Origin: Chloroflexota bacterium
Lineage (GTDB): Bacteria; Chloroflexota; Dehalococcoidia; Lucifugimonadales; UBA3495
Length of the DNA stretch: 39,097 nt
Reading direction: 5' to 3'
NCBI GenBank assembly: GCA_009840165.1
Contig: VXOG01000082.1
Location: 1-39,097, forward strand
The notes beneath the pieces are model-generated. The model saw nothing but the letters and a program-made list of their open reading frames with translations, was not told the DNA's origin and did not search any database. The first letter of the stretch is position 1. Each line of letters starts with the position of its first letter. Below are positions 1-6,034 of this stretch, one piece after another. The translations under genes and the position numbers were made by a program.

Positions 1-38
1 CCAAGGCCCGACTCAGTATTTCCTGGATCGTCTCTCAT
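1..38 (-). CDS. Possible 5' end of a gene leaving the window
   Basis: On the minus strand an ATG at 38-36 opens a frame (MRDDPGNTESGL) that stays open to the window edge. A GGAG lies about six bases upstream of the ATG. Only 12 codons are visible, so no product can be named. The frame and the ribosome binding site are the only support. Confidence 0.3.
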   Translation of the reverse strand, partial: MRDDPGNTESGL

Positions 39-96
39 TGCCTTCTCCCGGCGGTAGCTCCGCGGGTGGCGCAGAGGTGTTTGAGGGTGGCGCGTG

Positions 97-114
97 ATTG
101 TCTGAATCAGGATT
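97..114. repeat. Short copy of a dispersed repeat end
   Basis: This 18-bp stretch, read as ATTGTCTGAATCAGGATT, matches the reverse complement of the right arm of the inverted repeat at 14894-15002. The bases after it (TATCGAGATT, TTTTCAGGATT) have the same composition as the inside of that element. It lies in the gene-poor stretch 39-237, in which I see no coding frame. Confidence 0.5.
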
Positions 115-237
115 ATCGAGATTAGAGGATTTTCAGGATTGGGAGTTTCCGGGTATTTGGAATGGGGCGATTGGACGGCTAGGTTAAATGGTACGGATGG
201 ATGGAGGGTTAGGACAAGGGGGACTTGTCATTTGTTG

Positions 238-675
238 TCAAACCAAGTGGACGATTTCAACGTCGCCCCAATGCCTTTGCAGGTGCTCGGCGACCAGCCG
301 GCGATGGCAGCGGTCGGCGGTGGGTTCGCTGCACAGCAGGCAACTGTCGGCGATTATATCTTGGGGAATAGCGGCGTGAATGAGCCGGCGCTCAATCTGG
401 CGCGTGAATATGGGCACATACTCATCCCAGGTGATCTGCTTCTTGCGGTAGGCGTCCAGAAGTTCATCCGTAGGAGCCAGCCGGGGCAGGTGTATGTAGT
501 CCATGCCGCAAAGCTCGCGCAGAAACCACGCCAGATCGTCCTTCTTGGAGAATCCAGCGAGACCGGAGGTGTTGCGCCGCCGAATGTCCACCACCCGCCG
601 CGCCCCCGAATCACTCAGCAACCCGAAGAACTGGGCGGCCGACTTGCGGGTGAAACCGATGGTGTAGAGCCTCAT
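238..675 (-). CDS. DUF488 family protein
   Basis: A 145-residue protein starting MRLYTIGF. It has the DUF488 pattern: an N-terminal YTIG strand, a DIRR..SG segment followed by an F.K.DL.WFL stretch, and the C-terminal LLCSE....CHRRLVAEHL segment with the conserved cysteine and His-Arg. Family members are about 120-190 residues; their activity is unknown. I chose the internal ATG at 675 because the upstream small frame stops there in a TGATG overlap (stop 677-675, start 675-673), which is a coupling arrangement. A longer form with five extra residues is possible but less likely. Confidence 0.85.
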   Translation of the reverse strand: MRLYTIGFTRKSAAQFFGLLSDSGARRVVDIRRRNTSGLAGFSKKDDLAWFLRELCGMDYIHLPRLAPTDELLDAYRKKQITWDEYVPIFTRQIERRLIHAAIPQDIIADSCLLCSEPTADRCHRRLVAEHLQRHWGDVEIVHLV

Positions 676-779
676 CACGCGGCGTCCCATTCGTCCCGGT
701 CGGCGGGCGTCTGCTCACCTACGTAGCCGAACTTGCGGGCTTGACGTTCCAGGGCCTCGGCGATCGCGCGCCAGAGCAT
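675..779 (-). CDS. Small 34-residue ORF coupled to DUF488
   Basis: The minus strand reads MLWRAIAEALERQARKFG, then about 16 more residues ending in DEWDAA and a TGA. That TGA shares one base with the ATG of the DUF488 gene. The codons are GC-rich like real genes here, and the product would be an amphipathic helix with an acidic tail. The frame is open upstream for about 24 more codons under the end of the RCC1-like gene, so this may be the 3' remnant of a longer gene. I do not recognise it. Confidence 0.4.
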   Translation of the reverse strand: MLWRAIAEALERQARKFGYVGEQTPADRDEWDAA

Positions 780-784
780 ACGCA

Positions 785-1770
785 CTATTGCGCCGCTCTT
801 CCTGATGACCCGAGCTGCGCAGGTACTATGTGGCTATCCCCCCAGCAGGACACACGATGGTCTTCACGAACGCCGCAAGTATGCCGATAAGCACTCACCG
901 AAAGGAATTTGCCATCGGGGGGCGACGCCTGACCGCGGGGATTTGCGCCCCAGCACGCCACCGTCACATTGGTCCGGACGCCGCAACCGTGGTGGGTGCC
1001 CATATCAAATGAGGCAAACACTCCGGAAGGCGGGTCCAAATACTCTTCACCGGCCTCGCCCCAACACACTATTTCACCGCTCTCGCGCAGAGCGCATGCG
1101 CCCCATGTAGCCAGACTCACTGACCTGAACCTGCCGTCCGGAACCGACGCCCAATCCTTATCAGCGAGCCAGCCCCAGCACGCCAGGGCGCCGTCATCGC
1201 GCACCGCACATGCCCACGCACCATCATTCGATAGCGATACAAAGGAACCCTCCGGTTCGTTCGACAAATTGTCTGTTCCCCAGCATTTCAGCAGTCCGTC
1301 CAATTGGATCCCGCAGGTGGATCCGCTCGTGGTGTCAACCGCTTTGAACTTCGTGAAGCGCTTGCTCCCGCCGTCCACGCTGCCCCAGCACTTCAGGCGA
1401 TCATCGTCCCGGAGCGCGCAACTGCCGTGAGTCCCGGAGCTGACCGCCACATAGGTGTCCCCCTTTGGCACGTCCAATTGGCCCTTCTCCTCATCGGCAT
1501 TGTCGTGCCCCCAACAATACAGCGACCCGTCCAGCCGCAGGCCGCAAGTGAACACGGAACCGGCGCTCACCGCCCGAAAACGTGCATCCCGTTCCATAGG
1601 CGTGTACCAGTCGGGAAATGGGTCTCTTCGATGAGGGTCCCAGTCGAAAGTATCTCCTGATCCTCAGCCCGGTCGTGCGCGGCACAGGCTGCGAAGACCA
1701 GCCCGGTCATGATTAACACGGCCATCAGCGCAAGGCGATGTGTCAAAGACCGCCATAGCGTAACATTCAT
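785..1770 (-). pseudogene. RCC1-repeat lipoprotein, frameshifted
   Basis: The upstream frame, starting at 1770, encodes a signal peptide with a lipoprotein-like end (GLVFAAC) and about 35 more residues. The RCC1-like part continues in another frame from about 1612 to 785. It carries five or more repeats of the CALRDDGRLKCWG type, spaced about 40 residues apart, as in RCC1/beta-propeller proteins with paired Cys and Trp. The two halves join cleanly as THFP-DWYTPMERD if one C is added to the CCC run at 1613-1615 (GGG on the plus strand). The whole protein would be about 328 residues, secreted and lipid-anchored. The frameshift may be an assembly error or real decay. The ATG at 1773 is an equally good start; an AGGA lies upstream. 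Confidence 0.75.
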
Positions 1771-1803
1771 CATGGTCATCCTACAGGGCCAGTTTGATAA
1801 CAA

Positions 1804-2136
1804 TCACAGCGACGAAAGTATCAGAGGCATGAGAAACGTATGCGGGAGCAGCGAGAGCATTCCAATCGTAGCGAACACGAAAGGCATGGTGTCGCCGCCA
1901 TCGGTATAGCAACATTCCTGCGGCGACACTTCTTCATCATGCCGGGCGCTTACGGGGCGAATCCAGCCGCCGAGACGATCGTCAGGCAACAACTCCTTGC
2001 CGGCGACGCAACGGCCACCTCTCTTGCGGGAGTTGGCGAGACAGACAATGCGCTTGACGGTGGAGACAGTAATGTTTGAGCCGCCTTTGCCGTTTCCCAA
2101 GTCAGTCCGCTGCCGCATTTGTGGCTTTTTGTTCAA
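1804..2136 (-). pseudogene. Truncated dual-OB-domain-like protein
   Basis: A 110-residue frame. Residues 24-80 have the look of the N-terminal part of dual-OB-domain proteins: KRIVCLANSRK..GRCVAGKEL, then GWIRPVS and EVS....Y.DGGD. Such proteins are usually well over 200 residues. After DGGD the family-like sequence stops and is replaced by an unrelated hydrophobic tail (FATIGMLSLLPHTFLMPLIL). None of the three frames downstream resumes family-like sequence, so this is a truncation and not a simple frameshift. The start overlaps the end of the antitoxin gene by up to 35 bases; ATG at 2118 is an alternative. The family assignment rests on recall of its conserved start. Confidence 0.55.
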
Positions 2137-2401
2137 GACGCCTGCGGTAGTCGGCTTCCGCCCTGAGCCAGAAGCTGGCCTCTAAACTGAATTCGCTTCC
2201 GAAGATAGCGGCCAGTTCCTCATCAATGGGAGCGCTCCCAGCGATGACGCCTTCAATAAGCTCCGTTGCAAGCGAATGCTTCCGGGCGAATTCAACAGGG
2301 GTCAGGCCCTTGGCCTCAATATGGTCTTGCAGGACGTACCCCGGAGGGGTCGCATAGTCGGGGCAATATGGGTAGGTTCGTGTTTGCTTTCGATCCACCA
2401 T
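2102..2401 (-). CDS. HigA-like HTH antitoxin
   Basis: A 99-residue protein with a HigA/XRE-like helix-turn-helix: PPGYVLQDHIEAKGLTPVEF, then AR..SLATELIEGVIAGSAPI and a C-terminal SFWLRAEADYRRRLEQ. The last part matches the W..lQ..YD region of HigA-type antitoxins. An AGGAGA lies seven bases before the ATG. It sits 14 bases behind the HigB-like toxin in the toxin-first order usual for higBA. It would neutralise the toxin and repress the operon. Confidence 0.8.
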   Translation of the reverse strand: MVDRKQTRTYPYCPDYATPPGYVLQDHIEAKGLTPVEFARKHSLATELIEGVIAGSAPIDEELAAIFGSEFSLEASFWLRAEADYRRRLEQKATNAAAD

Positions 2402-2415
2402 TTTCGTGTCTCCTG

Positions 2416-2751
2416 TTAGTGGTAGTCTATCACTTCTGTGATGACGACAGCAGTTACCTGGTCCGTATCAACCCCACCATCGGGCCGGCGGGGGATTGGA
2501 TCATGGTCAGGTATAAACACGAGCCTATACTGGCGGTCAATATCAATCGCGTACTGTTCGTCGCGATTCCCGGTAAGTTGATGGCGACGCTCCGGCGGTG
2601 TGGTCGGGACTTGCGATAGCGTGGCCCGCTGGCGCAACACAACCAACCTGGCCAGTATTGACTGTGCACGACGATTACCGAAAGTCCGTATTAGGTCGGA
2701 TTCGTTGTGAAATAGACGATGCAACCGGCTGGTTCTAAAATTCACTTCCAT
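2416..2751 (-). CDS. HigB/RelE-type toxin
   Basis: A 111-residue protein starting MEVNFRTSRLHRLF. It follows the RelE/ParE-superfamily HigB pattern: an N-terminal strand and helices, a long middle helix (NRRAQSILARLVVLRQ), HQLTGNRDEQYAIDIDRQYRLVFIP in the core strands, and the family-typical end VITEVIDYH. The usual role is ribosome-dependent mRNA cleavage. The start at 2751 overlaps the end of the TrpF-like gene by 17 bases, so the two may be translated together. The frame is open further upstream, but that part lies inside the TrpF-like gene and is not family-like. Confidence 0.82.
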   Translation of the reverse strand: MEVNFRTSRLHRLFHNESDLIRTFGNRRAQSILARLVVLRQRATLSQVPTTPPERRHQLTGNRDEQYAIDIDRQYRLVFIPDHDPIPRRPDGGVDTDQVTAVVITEVIDYH

Positions 2752-3544
2752 CGCCGCTAGTGCTTTCCCTGTTCCGTTGATTATCTCGTTGCAGCAGCCG
2801 GCGCGCCGCCCCCAGATACGCCACCGCCGCCCCAACGTCCAGCACATCATCCGCATCCCGCAGCCGCCCCTCAGCATCTATGCTCACACCAGCCCACCGA
2901 GGCAGCAGCGGCGTCAGCAACTTTTCGATGTTGTCGGCGTGCAAACCGCCAGCAACGACCAACCCCAACTCCGCCGCGACATCAGCGATGCCATCCAGGT
3001 ATTCGGCGGAGCGAGCGGCGTCCAGCGGCAGCCCCAGGCCCTCCGAAGCGTCCACCAGCACGTCGGTTACGATGCCGACGTACTCGGCGCAACGCTCGGC
3101 GAGTCTGGCGGGATCGCCGTCCACGGACGCCATCGCCTCCCGGCCGGCTTGCAGGACAATACGTTGGGGTTGGCTGCGTTCGCGGTATTCGACCAACGCC
3201 GCCGGATCGAGCCAGGGCACGCCGCGGGTGGCATTGATCTGCACGCCGTGGCAGTTGGGGCCGCCGATTGCACTGGCCCGCGCCAGCGCATCCGCGAGGT
3301 TCGCCCCCGGCTGCGGCCGGTAGTGGACCAGGTTCACGCAGCGCGGATCGTCGGAGAAGATGCCGGCGATGGCTTCGGTTGGCGGGCAACGGTTGGGTGC
3401 GTCGCTGGACTCGCCGGACAGTAGGGCATTGCTGAGCAGGACGCCGCACATCAGCAGCCGCTCCGGCGCGTCCGGCAGCGACGCGAGAACGGCGGCGACT
3501 TCGGCGGGTGTAGTGAATCCTGTGATGCCGATATATGGTGTCAT
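2735..3544 (-). CDS. TrpF-like TIM-barrel protein
   Basis: A 269-residue alpha/beta-barrel protein. It starts MTPYIGITGFTTPAEVAAVL and ends its barrel with LVVAGGLHADNIEKL, which resembles the C-terminal phosphate-binding strands of phosphoribosylanthranilate isomerase. HGVQIN..RGVPW in the middle resembles the VQLHG strand of that family. No tryptophan gene is nearby, so a biosynthetic role is not supported and TrpF itself would be a strong claim. The gene is longer than classic TrpF (about 200 residues). No clear ribosome binding site is visible. Confidence 0.6.
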   Translation of the reverse strand: MTPYIGITGFTTPAEVAAVLASLPDAPERLLMCGVLLSNALLSGESSDAPNRCPPTEAIAGIFSDDPRCVNLVHYRPQPGANLADALARASAIGGPNCHGVQINATRGVPWLDPAALVEYRERSQPQRIVLQAGREAMASVDGDPARLAERCAEYVGIVTDVLVDASEGLGLPLDAARSAEYLDGIADVAAELGLVVAGGLHADNIEKLLTPLLPRWAGVSIDAEGRLRDADDVLDVGAAVAYLGAARRLLQRDNQRNRESTSGDGSEF

Positions 3545-3578
3545 CTGTTGGCAACCGTCCTGTCAGCTTGCGGCATCT

Positions 3579-3605
3579 GGATTCCCGCTTTCGCGGGAAT
3601 GACGG
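3579..3605. repeat. Palindromic dispersed repeat, copy 1
   Basis: Contains the near-perfect palindrome ATTCCCGCTTTCGCGGGAAT at 3581-3600. An inverted copy lies at 13683-13711, in the context CCGTCATTCCCGCGAAAGCG. It lies between the starts and ends of two minus-strand genes. It can fold as an 8-bp stem on RNA and could also end transcription of an upstream unit. Confidence 0.75.
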
Positions 3606-3667
3606 GTAGAGAGAGGCGGGAACGATGGGTAGAGAGGAAGGAATGACGGGCAGAGAGGCGGGAACGA
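3597..3667. repeat. Two direct repeats of about 28 bp
   Basis: The stretch GAATGACGGGTAGAGAGAGG at 3597-3616 and its following CGGGAACGA recur with small changes at 3641-3667 (GAATGACGGGCAGAGAGGCG). A partial unit (GGGTAGAGAGGAAGG) lies between. These follow directly after the palindrome, so the whole 3579-3667 block behaves as one intergenic repeat cluster. Confidence 0.6.
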
Positions 3668-3699
3668 GATTGCCGTGCTGCGCTGGCAATGACAACTCC

Positions 3700-5334
3700 C
3701 TAGCCGGCCAAGCCCAACTGCTCAGCGGCCATCTGGCGCAGCAGGTATTTCTGCACCTTGCCGCTGGAGGTCATGGGGTAGTCATCCACGACCAGCAGGT
3801 GGCGCGGTATTTTGAAGCTGGCCATCTTGCCCCGGCAGTAGGCGTCCAGGTCGGCGTCGGTAATGCCCTGGCCCGGCTCGACAACCACGCAGGCGCACGC
3901 GACTTCCGACAGGCGCGGGTCGGGTACGCCGATGACCTGCGCCTTGCTGATGGCCGGGTGGTCCAGCAGGAACGCTTCAACCTCCGTGGGATCAACGTTC
4001 TCGCCGCCCACCTTGAGCATATCCTTGTAGCGGCCCAGGAAGCGCACGCTGCCGTCGTCGCGGATGGTGGCGACGTCGCCGGTGTGGAACCAGCCGTCGC
4101 CGTCAATCGCCTCCGCCGTGGCCTCGGGACGCTTGTAGTAGCCCTGCATGGTGGCGTATCCGCGCACGCAAAGCTCGCCCATGGTGGACGGAGGCAGCAT
4201 GTCGCCCGTGTCGGGGTCGATGACCTTGAACTCGTAGCCGGGCAACGGGTGTCCGCTCTCCACGCAGCGGTCATCGGTGGGCGCGTCCAGGAAGGTGCGG
4301 GTCGCGCCGACGCCCACCTCGGTCATGCCCCACGCCGAGAGGGTCGGACAGAACTTCTCCTGTGCCAGCCGCGCCACGGGTTCGCTGCTCGCCATGCCCA
4401 CCGCCAGCAGGATGGTGCGAAGACTGCTGCGGTCGGTCTTGTCCACGTTGGGATGATGGCACAGGTCGTAGAAGTGGGCGTCGAAACCGTCCATCACCGT
4501 GGCCCGCTCGGACTCGATGAGGCGCAGGGTCTCACCGGCCTCAAACATGGTGGTCAGCACGACCCGCGCGCCCGTAACCCACGACATCAGCGGCCCCTCG
4601 TACAGGCCGAAGCAGTGGAACAGGGGCAGGTACATGAGGATCACGTCGCGGGAGGACATGCCCATGCGGTTGGCGGCGTCGGTGATGGTGCGGATAGGGT
4701 TGTGGCAGTGCATCACGCCCTTGGGGAAGCCGGTGGTGCCGGAGGTGTACATCAGCAGGAACGTATCGTCGGGGCTGACTCCAGCCTCCCGCTGCGTCAG
4801 TTCGCTGGCGGGAACCTCGTCAGCGCCGGCGACCAATGCGTCCCAGCCGATGGCGCCGGCTGGGCGCTCGTCGCCTACGATGATAACGTTGCGCAACGCC
4901 GGAAACGCGGCGGGCCGCAGATTGGCAGCGTCACCGTTGTCCACCTCCGGCGCCACTTCCCGGAGCATGTCCAGATAGTTCACCGGGCCAGACTGGTCCA
5001 TCAGGATGAGCGCGGCGGAATCGGAGTGGTTGACCAGGTACTCCATGTCGCCCGTGCGGAAGCGGGTGTTGATGGGCACCAGGATCGCCCCGATCTTGGC
5101 AACGGCGCCGAACAGAAACAGCCACTCCGCCCGGTTGGGCATCCAGATGGACACCTTATCGCCCGGCTGGATGCCCAGATTGATCAGCGCGCGAGCGACG
5201 CGGTCAACTTCTCCCCGAAATTCATCGAACGTCCAGCGCTGGCCCTCGTACATCAAAGCCTCGCGAGGGCCAAAACGGTCGGCGGCCTGGTTCAGCAGGT
5301 CGCCCAGAGTCTGCTTGTCAAACCAGTCGGGCAT
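3700..5334 (-). CDS. Acyl-CoA synthetase (AMP-forming ligase)
   Basis: A 544-residue ANL-superfamily adenylating enzyme, which activates a carboxylate to acyl-AMP and then acyl-CoA. The phosphate-binding motif TSGTTGFPKG lies at residues 197-206. Further on are the aromatic-loop motif WGMTEVG, the GWFHTGDVATIRDDGSVRFL segment with the hinge region RYKDMLKVGGENV, and the C-terminal TSSGKVQKYLLR with the catalytic lysine. Length is normal for fatty-acid or benzoate-type ligases; the substrate cannot be read. The start is the ATG at 5334, preceded by AGGA at eight bases; an upstream GTG is possible. It follows BrnTA by 11 bases on the same strand. Confidence 0.92.
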   Translation of the reverse strand: MPDWFDKQTLGDLLNQAADRFGPREALMYEGQRWTFDEFRGEVDRVARALINLGIQPGDKVSIWMPNRAEWLFLFGAVAKIGAILVPINTRFRTGDMEYLVNHSDSAALILMDQSGPVNYLDMLREVAPEVDNGDAANLRPAAFPALRNVIIVGDERPAGAIGWDALVAGADEVPASELTQREAGVSPDDTFLLMYTSGTTGFPKGVMHCHNPIRTITDAANRMGMSSRDVILMYLPLFHCFGLYEGPLMSWVTGARVVLTTMFEAGETLRLIESERATVMDGFDAHFYDLCHHPNVDKTDRSSLRTILLAVGMASSEPVARLAQEKFCPTLSAWGMTEVGVGATRTFLDAPTDDRCVESGHPLPGYEFKVIDPDTGDMLPPSTMGELCVRGYATMQGYYKRPEATAEAIDGDGWFHTGDVATIRDDGSVRFLGRYKDMLKVGGENVDPTEVEAFLLDHPAISKAQVIGVPDPRLSEVACACVVVEPGQGITDADLDAYCRGKMASFKIPRHLLVVDDYPMTSSGKVQKYLLRQMAAEQLGLAG

Positions 5335-5345
5335 AGGGCTATTCC

Positions 5346-5612
5346 TCACTCTGCTGTTTTTCGCAACTGGACATATTCGCGCAGCACTTGGTTGATGGCC
5401 GTCTGACAGTCAATATCGGTTTTGGTATTGGACTTGAACCAGGCGATTATGTCGGCATCCAGGTCCAGGGTAATCCGCTTCTTGGTCAGTCGGTAAAACA
5501 CGCCGCGTTTGGCGTTAGACCAGTCCGTAACTTCGGGAATGTCGCTGGTGTCAATCTCGTCTTCAGACATTGCAGCCAGGGCGGCGAGTTCGGCCTTTTG
5601 CTGGTCGGTCAT
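5346..5612 (-). CDS. brnA: BrnA-like antitoxin
   Basis: An 88-residue protein starting MTDQQKAELAAL. It has the BrnA pattern: an acidic middle (DEIDTSDIPEVTDW), then FYRLTKKRITLDLDADIIAW with the ribbon-helix-helix strand, and FK......YQ-like end INQVLREYV. The gene starts two bases after the BrnT stop, so the pair is co-translated. BrnA neutralises BrnT and represses the promoter. The frame extends upstream but that part lies within brnT. Confidence 0.85.
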   Translation of the reverse strand: MTDQQKAELAALAAMSEDEIDTSDIPEVTDWSNAKRGVFYRLTKKRITLDLDADIIAWFKSNTKTDIDCQTAINQVLREYVQLRKTAE

Positions 5613-5613
5613 A

Positions 5614-5898
5614 TCAAAAATCTCCTTCCTCGTAAGCGCGTCTCTCAACCCTGGTGGCTCTCCGGGCGCTGATGATACGTCCAGCCCGTTGGCCGGAGTT
5701 GGCATCAGGCCGTGTATGGACTATGAGCAGGGTGACCAAATTAACAGTTCCGACAGTTTGCCAACGTGGTTCGTAAGGGTACGGATCGGGCCGCATCAGG
5801 GCAAGCGGGTCGTCGAAAACCAGTTGCGCTGTCTCAAAACTGATGCGATGTTTATCCCTGTTGATGCGGTCTTTGTCCGGGTCCCAAATCCAATTCAA
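5614..5898 (-). CDS. brnT: BrnT-like toxin
   Basis: A 94-residue protein with the BrnT fold and motifs: W D.DK...N..KH.ISFE.A at the start, a central VFDDPLAL, and the C-terminal RIISARRATRVERRAYEE. BrnT toxins are RelE-like ribonucleases. The start is TTG (5898-5896); a GGAGG seven bases upstream supports it and the family's start aligns. It is followed directly by brnA, the usual toxin-first order. Confidence 0.85.
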   Translation of the reverse strand: MNWIWDPDKDRINRDKHRISFETAQLVFDDPLALMRPDPYPYEPRWQTVGTVNLVTLLIVHTRPDANSGQRAGRIISARRATRVERRAYEEGDF

Positions 5899-5912
5899 GG
5901 ACGCGCCTCCGT

Positions 5913-6029
5913 TCAGTCTAAACTACGCGAGCCGGCGCGACGGGATTCATAAATTTCCTGCTGCACACGCTCCCAGTGCGCGTCGTTTTGCGGACGCACT
6001 GCTATTGTAACGCACACCACGCTGGCCAT
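5913..6029 (-). CDS. Tentative small ORF before brnT
   Basis: A 38-residue frame, MASVVCVTIAVRPQNDAHWE followed by RVQQEIYESRRAGSRSLD, ends 14 bases before the brnT start. It reads like a protein C-terminus with a charged helix, and lies in the same direction. There is no convincing ribosome binding site. It fills most of the gap between the helicase stop and brnT. It may be a remnant or not translated at all. Confidence 0.25.
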   Translation of the reverse strand: MASVVCVTIAVRPQNDAHWERVQQEIYESRRAGSRSLD

Positions 6030-6034
6030 TAGCG

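Noticed and set aside
139..726. A 195-codon plus-strand frame opposite the DUF488 gene
   Set aside because: It is the reverse of a gene with clear DUF488 motifs, has no family-like sequence and no convincing ribosome binding site.
3625..5406. A 593-codon plus-strand frame opposite the acyl-CoA synthetase
   Set aside because: The His/Gly/Val-rich sequence is the mirror of a GC-rich real gene; the opposite strand has all ANL motifs.
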